This document shows, piece after piece, positions 1 to 5,201 of a DNA stretch of 5,422 nt. Source of the stretch: Rhodospirillales bacterium (GTDB taxonomy: Bacteria > Pseudomonadota > Alphaproteobacteria > Rhodospirillales > Casp-alpha2). The position numbers were made by a program, and so were the translations under genes. Numbering within the stretch: position 1 is the stretch's first letter; every line of letters begins with the position of its first letter. The notes beneath the pieces are model-generated. The model did not search any database and was not told the DNA's origin. It saw only the letters and a program-made list of their open reading frames with translations. Location: positions 1-5,422 of the forward strand of contig JABJOR010000525.1 of assembly GCA_018664265.1 (NCBI GenBank). The letters run 5' to 3'.

Positions 1-790
1 CAGGCGGCGGATTGTCTGAAATGGCGAGCAAATAGTTGTGGTCGGAATAATTAAAGACCGACGTACTGAGCAAAACGTCTACATTTTCCATTGTAGAAAG
101 GTCTGCTGTGATCATTGCAGCCCAGTCATGGCCGCACATGCCATCAATGGTTGCCTCTTCACCAAGTAGACCGCCACCCGGCAGAGTGTCTTCATCACAG
201 ATAATAACTCTTGCACCTGTTGCCGCCGCAGTCTTGGCTGCTGCTAAGCCGGATGGCCCTGCACCGACCACCAGCACGTCACAATGCAGGAAGCGTTTAT
301 CATAAGTGTCAGGATCTTGCTCAGTCGGCGATGCGCCGAGGCCTGCCATCTGGCGTATGATGTATTCATACTTTAACCAAGCCCACTTGGGCCTCATGAA
401 TGTCTTGTAATAAAATCCTGCTGTCAGGATTGGCGACATTAATCGGGTTAGCACACCCAAATCAAAATTCAGCGAAGGCCAGCGGTTTTGAGATGTTGCA
501 ATCAGACCATCCCGCAAATTTATACGTGTAACGGGAAGGTTGGGCTCGTGGCTGTTGCCTTTGCCGATTGCAACCAATGCGTTGGGCTCTTCTGATCCAG
601 CAGACAGAATGCCACGGGGGCGATGGTATTTGAAACTGCGCCCGACGATATCAACGCCATTGGCGATCAGGGCAGAGGCCAGTGTGTCGCCTTCAAATCC
701 TGAATATGTTTTGCCATCGAACGTGAACTCTACGGGTTTGCTACGATCAATCAGGCCACTGTCGGGCAAACGGTTGATTTGCTGTGTCAT
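1..790 (-). CDS. soxA: Sarcosine oxidase alpha subunit, N-terminal part (runs off left edge)
   Basis: The large subunit of heterotetrameric sarcosine oxidase, a cytoplasmic enzyme that oxidatively demethylates sarcosine to glycine, makes H2O2 and transfers the one-carbon unit to tetrahydrofolate. I translated 263 codons from the ATG at 790 and found no stop before the window edge; the family is usually near 1000 residues, so about a quarter is present. Visible are the N-terminal ferredoxin-like-fold domain with the family signature GRSFKYHRPRGI near residues 50-61, followed by SEEPNALVAIG, and then a dinucleotide-binding motif VVGAGPSGLA at about 174-183 that opens the NAD-binding domain. The folate-binding C-terminal half lies outside. 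The start overlaps the soxD stop as ATGA, and no clear Shine-Dalgarno precedes it, so translation is probably coupled to soxD. Recognition as SoxA is secure. The true substrate is less certain, because related multisubunit oxidases act on other N-methyl amines. Confidence 0.95.
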   Translation of the reverse strand, partial: MTQQINRLPDSGLIDRSKPVEFTFDGKTYSGFEGDTLASALIANGVDIVGRSFKYHRPRGILSAGSEEPNALVAIGKGNSHEPNLPVTRINLRDGLIATSQNRWPSLNFDLGVLTRLMSPILTAGFYYKTFMRPKWAWLKYEYIIRQMAGLGASPTEQDPDTYDKRFLHCDVLVVGAGPSGLAAAKTAAATGARVIICDEDTLPGGGLLGEEATIDGMCGHDWAAMITADLSTMENVDVLLSTSVFNYSDHNYLLAISDNPPP

Positions 791-1050
791 GATTGTGAGC
801 TTTCGGGGACATCGAGAATATTATTGTTGAGCGTATTGCGGGTTATCTTGAACCACTTGGAACAACCATAGGAATGATGCCAGTACTCGGCATGGTCACC
901 AGCAGGATTTGTGCGCTCATAAACGAATTGATACCAAGCCTCGGTATCTTCTCGTTGATCACCGGAAGGGATGGTTGCTGTAGCATCACCTCCATAGGTG
1001 AATTCTGATTCGTGACGTTCACCGCACCAGGGACAGGGGATCAATAACAT
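787..1050 (-). CDS. soxD: Sarcosine oxidase delta subunit
   Basis: The small zinc-binding subunit (87 residues, usual family length about 85-100) of heterotetrameric sarcosine oxidase, a structural partner of the alpha subunit. The N-terminus MLLIPCPWCGERHESEF carries the Cys-x2-Cys pair (C6, C9), and the EYWHHSYGCSKWF segment carries H59 and C63. These four positions match the Zn ligands known for the family. The motif is slightly unusual in having GCSKW where many homologues have GCR-x-W. The gene starts 15 bp after the soxB stop, behind a good Shine-Dalgarno, and ends in an ATGA overlap with soxA, giving the classic B-D-A order. The frame is intact. Confidence 0.96.
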   Translation of the reverse strand: MLLIPCPWCGERHESEFTYGGDATATIPSGDQREDTEAWYQFVYERTNPAGDHAEYWHHSYGCSKWFKITRNTLNNNILDVPESSQS

Positions 1051-1057
1051 GGTTTTC

Positions 1058-1063
1058 TCTCCT
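1058..1063 (-). promoter_or_regulatory. Ribosome binding site of soxD
   Basis: On the minus strand AGGAGA lies 7 nt before the soxD ATG at 1050, within the short soxB-soxD gap. It is the strongest Shine-Dalgarno in the minus-strand operon and fixes the soxD start. soxB and soxA have weak or distant sites, so soxD may be the best independently initiated gene of the set. Confidence 0.75.
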
Positions 1064-1065
1064 GC

Positions 1066-2322
1066 CTAATATGCGGTCGGGTAAGGACCCGTTCCGTGTT
1101 CGTCAACAAGGCTGCCATCGCGAAACCGCGAAAGTTTAAAGGGTTCGCTTAAGTCATGGGGCTCGCCCGTCGCAATGTGATGCGCCATGGTCCAGCCAGA
1201 AGCCGGGGTTGCTTTAAATCCTGTATATCCCCAACCGCTGTTGAATAATAGTCTTTCAACGGGTGTGTCGCCCAATATGGGGGCACCATCCATGGAATTA
1301 TCTACCATACCACCCCAGGTCCGCATAATCCTGACCCGGCTTAAAAACGGAAACAGGGTAACAAGGGTGGAAAGGGTATTTTCAATACGATCAAAACCGC
1401 CGCGTTGGTGATAGCCGTTGTGCGGTTCCATATGCCCACCCATGACCAGTTCGCCCTTATCGGATTGATTAATAAAGGCATATCCGGTGTCGAAGCTGAC
1501 CACCTGATTTATGATCGGCTTTAATGATTCCGATACAAAGGCTTGTGCTGACAGGGTTTCAATAGGCAGTGTAAATCCGGCTTTGGCAGCCATCAAGCCG
1601 GAACTTCCGGCAACAGACACGACCACTGTATCGGCCATGATGTCGCCTTTGGCTGTTTTAACGCCACTGACACGATTGTTGTTGATGATAAAGTCTTCTA
1701 CGCCGCAATTTTCGAAAATATCGATACCTTTATTATGTGCACCCCGGGCGTAGCCCCAGGCAACTGCGTCATGACGGGCGATACCGCCGCGAGCCTGATA
1801 AAGCGCGCCCTGGATGGGGTATCGCGTATTTTGTCTAACATCCAGTTCCGGACAGACCTTCTTTAGCTCATCAATATTGAGGATGTTGCAATCAATACCG
1901 CGCAGGCGCAGGGCATTGGCTTGTTGTGTCTTGGCTTCCATCTCGGCGTCTGAACAGGCAAGGCTGACATAACCACGTTGGGATAACATGACATTATAGT
2001 TCAGCTTCTGGCTAAGTTCTTCCCAGAGCTGTAACGAGAATTCTTTGAAATCAGCATTTGCAGGCAGCAGGTAATCGGAGCGCACCATGGTGGTGTTACG
2101 CCCGGTATTGCCACCGCCGAGCCAGCCTTTTTCCAGCACAGCAACATTGGTGATGCCATAGTTTTTTGCAAGGTAATAGGCCGTAGCCAAGCCATGCCCG
2201 CCGCCGCCGACAATGATCACGTCATAGCGTTTACGCAATTTGCGCCCGCCAAAGGTGCGGCTCCAGCGCATATGACCACTGAGGGCATGTTTCGCCAGAT
2301 TTAAGATTGAGTACTGCTGCAT
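1066..2322 (-). CDS. soxB: Sarcosine oxidase beta subunit
   Basis: The catalytic flavoprotein subunit (418 residues, normal length) of heterotetrameric sarcosine oxidase, a DAO-fold oxidase that oxidises the N-methyl amino acid at noncovalent FAD. The start MQQYSILNLAKHALSGH is the typical SoxB N-terminus and supports the ATG at 2322. The Rossmann motif VIIVGGGGHG is at about 35-44, with the ribose-binding acidic residue in VLEK (E64). The RGGIARHDAVAWGYARGA segment contains H184, which by position in this family is the likely covalent FMN-linking histidine at the alpha-beta interface. Near the C-terminus GWGYTGFKATPASG (363-376) contains the conserved active-site Lys (K370). The gene follows the ThDP enzyme by 10 bp. 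An AGGA on the minus strand lies 14 nt before the ATG, rather far, so expression probably relies on coupling to the upstream gene. Substrate specificity cannot be read from the sequence, so sarcosine is the default by family. Confidence 0.95.
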   Translation of the reverse strand: MQQYSILNLAKHALSGHMRWSRTFGGRKLRKRYDVIIVGGGGHGLATAYYLAKNYGITNVAVLEKGWLGGGNTGRNTTMVRSDYLLPANADFKEFSLQLWEELSQKLNYNVMLSQRGYVSLACSDAEMEAKTQQANALRLRGIDCNILNIDELKKVCPELDVRQNTRYPIQGALYQARGGIARHDAVAWGYARGAHNKGIDIFENCGVEDFIINNNRVSGVKTAKGDIMADTVVVSVAGSSGLMAAKAGFTLPIETLSAQAFVSESLKPIINQVVSFDTGYAFINQSDKGELVMGGHMEPHNGYHQRGGFDRIENTLSTLVTLFPFLSRVRIMRTWGGMVDNSMDGAPILGDTPVERLLFNSGWGYTGFKATPASGWTMAHHIATGEPHDLSEPFKLSRFRDGSLVDEHGTGPYPTAY

Positions 2323-2332
2323 TATTTTTGAA

Positions 2333-3943
2333 TTATTCCTGAAGCCAGTCGTCGTTTTCCTGGACCAGTATCAGGGTTGGCCCTTTATAACTCAAGGCTT
2401 CTGTGATGGTTTTCTCCAGCTCGGCTGTACTGTTGACTTTGATGCCCGGACAACCGAAGGCATCCGCCAGTTTCAGGAAGTCCGGATTGCGCTGATTTAC
2501 GCTGATTTGAGGAATTCCGCGAATATCCATGATGTCGCGGATCATGGCGAGCGAATCATTGTTCCATAAGACAATCGGGATGCTCAGCTCTTCTTCTACG
2601 GCTGTGGCCAATTCCTGCAGGGTGAACATAAAGCCTCCGTCGCCCACCATGGCAATGACAGGTCGTTCGGGCAGGGCAACTTTGGCACCAATGGCATCAG
2701 GCAGGGCGCAACCCAGTGTGGCAAAGGCGGCTGGATAGAACCATGTACGCGGTTGGTAAATGGGCATGGCTGGCGATCCCGTATAGACCACCTGACAGAT
2801 ATCGCCCATCATGATTGTATCTTCGGGCAAGACTTTACGCAGACTGGTCAGCACTTTGACGTGTTGATTTTCTACGGACGTGAAAGCCTCAAACATCGCT
2901 TTTCGCACGTTGACAATTTCCGCAACGGAATCCCTGCCTGACCCATTAAATCCACGCTCCTGAAGGGCTGCGTAGATACCATCGACGCCTTCTTTGGCAT
3001 TGCCGAGGATGGCGATGTCCGCTGGGTACAAATCATGGAATCGGGCCGGGTCTATATCGATTTTGATCATTTTGCCGTTAATGGGCATGCGCTCGATGAA
3101 GCTGTCCGATTCGGCTATTTCGCATCCGATGGACAGGATTACGTCGGCTTTGCTCATATAGTCCTGTACGGCAGGTGAAATGAAGCTGCCACTCAAAGAT
3201 AACGGGTTGGAATCAGAGACCACACCTTTACCAGCGTTTGAGGCAATAACCCCGGCGTTGAGCAATTCAGCCAGTTTTGTAACGTTTTCTCCGGCCTCGG
3301 AAGCCCCGCCACCGACCAGCATCAAGGGTCGTTCTGCCGCCGTCAACATATCTGCGGCGTCCGTCATTGGCTGTACAGCCGGGATGGGGCGGCTTGGGAC
3401 CGTGCTGACGATCCAGGGTTCATCAACAGTCATACGAAGCACATCAATAGGAATAGAAATATGAACCGGACGGGGGCGCTGGGAATGAAAAATGGCAAAG
3501 GCCCGGGCGATTAGCTCTGGGATTTCTTCCGGCTTGTAGACCATGGCGCTGAGGGCGGTTAAAGATTCTGTTATGGCCTGTTGGTCCGGGGTGTCGTGTA
3601 GACAACTCCAGCCCTTTCCTTGCGATGCCACATCGTTAGCACTGGAAATCACCAACATAGGCACAGAATCGGCAAAAGCTTGCCCTATCGCTGTAAGGGC
3701 ATTGGTTACGCCGGGGCCACTGATGATGGTGCACACACCGGGGCGCCCTGTTGAGCGACCATAGCCATCAGCCATAAATCCGGCTCCTTGCTCATTGCGG
3801 GCCAGTACATGGCGAATGTTACTGGTGGCTATGCCACGATAAAGTTCAAGATTATGATCGCCGGGGATTCCAAATACCGTATCGACACCATAATCCTTAA
3901 GAAGCTGCATGGTTGCTTCGCCGCAGGTTCGTGCTTGTGACAT
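2333..3943 (-). CDS. ThDP-dependent 2-oxo acid decarboxylase / acetolactate synthase-like protein (AruI-like)
   Basis: Thiamine diphosphate enzyme of the acetolactate synthase / pyruvate decarboxylase superfamily; 536 residues from the preferred start, near the usual 540-570. N-terminal PYR domain: TCGEA near 6-10, VFGIPGD at 23-29 and RNEQGAGFMADGYGR, where E51 fits the cofactor-activating glutamate. The middle domain includes LMLVGGGAS at about 207-215. The C-terminal PP domain has the Mg-ThDP motif beginning GDGGF (434) and ending at NN (461-462). The ELYRG and EQGAGFMADGYGR wording resembles 5-guanidino-2-oxopentanoate decarboxylases (AruI, arginine transaminase pathway) more than biosynthetic IlvB, and no IlvN-type small subunit is adjacent. 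An acetolactate synthase or an aryl-pyruvate decarboxylase remains possible. It is first in the minus-strand operon, ahead of soxBDA, and faces an aminotransferase gene, which fits a role on a 2-oxo acid. An ATG at 3973 would add 10 residues but has no Shine-Dalgarno; the ATG at 3943 has one. Confidence 0.88.
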   Translation of the reverse strand: MSQARTCGEATMQLLKDYGVDTVFGIPGDHNLELYRGIATSNIRHVLARNEQGAGFMADGYGRSTGRPGVCTIISGPGVTNALTAIGQAFADSVPMLVISSANDVASQGKGWSCLHDTPDQQAITESLTALSAMVYKPEEIPELIARAFAIFHSQRPRPVHISIPIDVLRMTVDEPWIVSTVPSRPIPAVQPMTDAADMLTAAERPLMLVGGGASEAGENVTKLAELLNAGVIASNAGKGVVSDSNPLSLSGSFISPAVQDYMSKADVILSIGCEIAESDSFIERMPINGKMIKIDIDPARFHDLYPADIAILGNAKEGVDGIYAALQERGFNGSGRDSVAEIVNVRKAMFEAFTSVENQHVKVLTSLRKVLPEDTIMMGDICQVVYTGSPAMPIYQPRTWFYPAAFATLGCALPDAIGAKVALPERPVIAMVGDGGFMFTLQELATAVEEELSIPIVLWNNDSLAMIRDIMDIRGIPQISVNQRNPDFLKLADAFGCPGIKVNSTAELEKTITEALSYKGPTLILVQENDDWLQE

Positions 3944-3951
3944 TTCCGTAG

Positions 3952-3958
3952 CCTTTTT
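3952..3958 (-). promoter_or_regulatory. Ribosome binding site deciding the ThDP-enzyme start
   Basis: The minus strand reads AAAAAGG here, leaving 8 nt before the ATG at 3943. No comparable purine-rich site precedes the alternative in-frame ATG at 3973, whose upstream sequence is a plain AT stretch. This favours the shorter protein beginning MSQARTCGEA, which also puts TCGE close to the N-terminus as expected for the family. Confidence 0.55.
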
Positions 3959-3991
3959 GGTTATTAAGTGCATAAAAGTTTGATTGATATG

Positions 3992-4020
3992 TTGATCTTA
4001 TCTGTGATCACAGTTATGAA
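3992..4020 (+). promoter_or_regulatory. Candidate sigma-70-type promoter for the aminotransferase-kynU unit
   Basis: TTGATC (3992-3997, 4/6 to consensus -35) and TATGAA (4015-4020, 4/6 to consensus -10) are separated by exactly 17 bp. Transcription would begin near 4027, giving a leader of about 55 nt before the ATG at 4082. The palindrome at 4002-4013 occupies the spacer. The elements are partial matches in an AT-rich region, so chance agreement is possible. Confidence 0.4.
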
Positions 4021-4023
4021 CAA
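3995..4023 (-). promoter_or_regulatory. Candidate sigma-70-type promoter for the ThDP-enzyme/sox operon
   Basis: On the minus strand TTGTTC (4023-4018, 3/6 to -35) and TAAGAT (4000-3995, 4/6 to -10) are 17 bp apart. Transcription would start near 3988, leaving about 45 nt before the preferred ATG at 3943. It overlaps the opposing candidate almost completely, so the two promoters would compete for polymerase and share the palindrome in their spacer. The match is weak and based on inspection alone. Confidence 0.33.
4002..4013. promoter_or_regulatory. Perfect 12-bp palindrome CTGTGATCACAG, candidate operator
   Basis: The sequence CTGTGATCACAG is its own reverse complement over all 12 bases. It sits centrally in the divergent region, inside the 17-bp spacers of both candidate promoters, where a dimeric repressor or spacer-binding activator would control both units. 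The regulator family cannot be named from this site alone. It has TGTGA/TCACA arms like a CRP site but no 6-bp spacer, so it is not a standard CRP site. Confidence 0.5.
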
Positions 4024-4036
4024 ATATCAGAATTAC

Positions 4037-4049
4037 TGTGAATGTCACA
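4037..4049. promoter_or_regulatory. Interrupted palindrome TGTGA-ATG-TCACA, possible second operator
   Basis: TGTGA (4037-4041) and TCACA (4045-4049) form a perfect 5-bp inverted repeat around a 3-base centre. It uses the same arms as the palindrome at 4002-4013 but with different spacing, and lies 34 bp further on (TGTGA to TGTGA), downstream of the candidate plus-strand transcription start. It could be an auxiliary site for the same protein or a chance repeat. Confidence 0.3.
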
Positions 4050-4066
4050 CATATTTATCAATTTAT

Positions 4067-4074
4067 AAAAGGGG
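4067..4074 (+). promoter_or_regulatory. Ribosome binding site deciding the aminotransferase start
   Basis: AAAAGGGG ends 7 nt before the ATG at 4082. It supports that start over the in-frame ATG at 3968, which lies 114 bases upstream, overlaps the divergent gene's 5' end and would place both candidate operators inside the coding sequence. Confidence 0.7.
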
Positions 4075-4081
4075 CTGGATT

Positions 4082-5164
4082 ATGGCTGTGTCAGCAAAAC
4101 CGGGATTAAAGGAAATTGGCTATTACATGGTCGGTATTTCAAAGCTGCCGGGGCATGATCATCCGATCAAGTTATCTTCCAATGAATCCGCTCTGGGTAT
4201 GAGCATTGCTGGTATTGCAGCCGCGCGCGAAGCCGTTGAAGGTGCACACCTTTATCCGGAAGTCGACACAGAACGCCTGGGCAATGCAATAGCAAAGCGT
4301 TTTGATCTGGATGCCAGCCGTATTGTCTTTGGTCCGGGTTCGGATGAACTGCTGGGTCGTATCGTCAATACCTACGCCGGACCCGGTGATGAAGTGATCC
4401 ACAGCAAAAATGCTTACATGCAATTCCCGATCTATGCCAAATTGGCCGGGGCCACCCCAATCGCGGCAGAAGACGAGGATTTCCATTATTCTGTTGAGGC
4501 CATTCTAGATTGTGTTACCGTGAACACCAAGGTGGTTCTGCTTGCCAATCCGGATAATCCGTCCGGAACCCATCTTAGTGGCGTAGACATGCGCCGTATT
4601 CACAGCGCCTTGCCCGATCATGTTTTGCTGATTATTGACGCTGCCTATGAAGAGTTTGCGCTTGCCAAAGACTACGAGTCTGGTACCAATCTGGTTCATG
4701 AATTTGATAATGTGATTGTCACCAGAACTTTCTCCAAAGTCTTTGGTATGGCAGGCCTACGGCTTGGCTGGTGCTATTGCTCTCATGATGCAGCGGATAT
4801 GCTGACCAAAATCGGCCCGTCTTTCCCTGTCAATGTAGCAGCCCAGGAAGCCGGACTGGCCTCTGTTCTGGACAGCGTGCATATGCAGGCTGTTCTGGAT
4901 CACAATGCCAAATATGTGGAGATTTTCCGCACGGCATGTGCCGAGATGGGCTTGAAGGCCTATACCAGCCAGACCAACTTTGTACTGGTGCAGTTTCCAC
5001 CGCAGTGCGGTGTTACACCCAAGCAGATGAATGATCACCTGAACGCCAATGGTATTATCCCGCGCCAATTCGCTGTTGAGGATTTCAGTGATAAATTGCG
5101 TTTTACCATTGGCCTTGATTGGGAAATGGATAAAACCATCGTAGTCATGCGAGAGTTGTTTTAG
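4082..5164 (+). CDS. HisC-like PLP-dependent aminotransferase (class I/II)
   Basis: A 360-residue fold-type I aminotransferase of the histidinol-phosphate aminotransferase (HisC) family, cytoplasmic, transferring an amino group between an amino acid and a 2-oxo acid through PLP. Visible family landmarks are LSSNES (31-36), LYPE (57-60), GPGSDEL (84-90), the NPDNPSGT PLP-anchoring stretch (156-163), DAAYEEF (186-192), the Schiff-base lysine K219 in TRTFSKVFGMAGLRLGW with R227, and the C-terminal substrate-carboxylate arginine R340 in LRFTIG. The SNENPxG motif of typical HisC is changed to SNESALG. It sits beside kynureninase and opposite a 2-oxo acid decarboxylase-like gene, with no other his gene in the window, so a catabolic or aromatic/basic amino acid role is more likely than histidine biosynthesis. 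That is inference; the fold and reaction class are secure. The start is set by the AAAAGGGG site; upstream residues in the longer frame look like translated promoter DNA. Confidence 0.9.
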   Translation: MAVSAKPGLKEIGYYMVGISKLPGHDHPIKLSSNESALGMSIAGIAAAREAVEGAHLYPEVDTERLGNAIAKRFDLDASRIVFGPGSDELLGRIVNTYAGPGDEVIHSKNAYMQFPIYAKLAGATPIAAEDEDFHYSVEAILDCVTVNTKVVLLANPDNPSGTHLSGVDMRRIHSALPDHVLLIIDAAYEEFALAKDYESGTNLVHEFDNVIVTRTFSKVFGMAGLRLGWCYCSHDAADMLTKIGPSFPVNVAAQEAGLASVLDSVHMQAVLDHNAKYVEIFRTACAEMGLKAYTSQTNFVLVQFPPQCGVTPKQMNDHLNANGIIPRQFAVEDFSDKLRFTIGLDWEMDKTIVVMRELF

Positions 5165-5168
5165 ACTG

Positions 5169-5191
5169 CAAGTCATAAAAGAAATGACTTG
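5169..5191. repeat. Perfect inverted repeat before kynU (8-bp stem, 7-nt loop)
   Basis: CAAGTCAT (5169-5176) and ATGACTTG (5184-5191) are exact reverse complements around the loop AAAAGAA. The stem has 3 G-C and 5 A-T pairs, so it is only moderately stable as RNA. No T-run follows, so it is not an intrinsic terminator. The right arm touches the GGGG ribosome binding site of kynU and contains an alternative in-frame ATG (5184). It could be an RNA hairpin tuning kynU translation, a processing site, or a DNA operator for a dimeric protein. Confidence 0.55.
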
Positions 5192-5194
5192 GGG
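5191..5194 (+). promoter_or_regulatory. Ribosome binding site of kynU
   Basis: GGGG, in the context TTGGGGATT, lies 7 nt before the ATG at 5202 and favours that start over the in-frame ATG at 5184, which is preceded only by an A-rich stretch. Its first base is the last paired base of the inverted repeat at 5169-5191. Confidence 0.5.
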
Positions 5195-5201
5195 ATTGAG
5201 C

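Larger units (their letters stand above)
3944..4081. promoter_or_regulatory. Divergent intergenic control region
   Basis: This 138-bp gap separates the divergent starts of the ThDP-enzyme/sox operon and the aminotransferase/kynU unit. The part from 3974 to 4070 is only about 25% G+C by count, much lower than the flanking genes. It holds candidate promoters in both directions, a perfect 12-bp palindrome, a second interrupted palindrome and ribosome binding sites at both ends. Shared regulation of the two units is an inference from this layout. No regulator gene is present in the window. Confidence 0.7.

Noticed and set aside
104..112. Second copy of CTGTGATCA, part of the operator-like sequence
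   Set aside because: It is inside the soxA coding sequence, lacks the second half of the palindrome and fits ordinary codons.
540..830. 96-codon plus-strand open frame across soxA and soxD
   Set aside because: Antisense shadow of soxA and the soxD end, both of which have unmistakable family signatures.
3944..3973. Ten-residue N-terminal extension of the ThDP enzyme from the ATG at 3973
   Set aside because: No Shine-Dalgarno precedes it, while the ATG at 3943 has AAAAAGG at 8 nt; the extra residues (MHLITKKATE) look unlike the family start.
3980..3996. Three TTGAT copies as a direct-repeat array
   Set aside because: The copies (3980, 3984, 3992) are short, partly overlapping and irregularly spaced in AT-rich DNA, so chance is the simplest explanation.
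4003..4049. CRP/FNR-type binding sites
   Set aside because: TGTGA and TCACA arms are present, but the gaps are 0 and 3 bases instead of 6, and no correctly spaced pair was found.
3968..4081. Upstream 38-codon extension of the aminotransferase from an ATG at 3968
   Set aside because: It has no ribosome binding site, translates AT-rich promoter-like DNA, extends beyond the family N-terminus, and overlaps the 5' end of the divergent reading frame.
4172..4486. 104-codon minus-strand open frame inside the aminotransferase
   Set aside because: Fully contained in a gene with clear PLP motifs on the other strand; no motif or independent ribosome site seen.
5165..5201. Intrinsic terminator between the aminotransferase and kynU
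   Set aside because: The inverted repeat is A/T-rich and is followed by GGGATTG, not a T-run, so termination there is unlikely.
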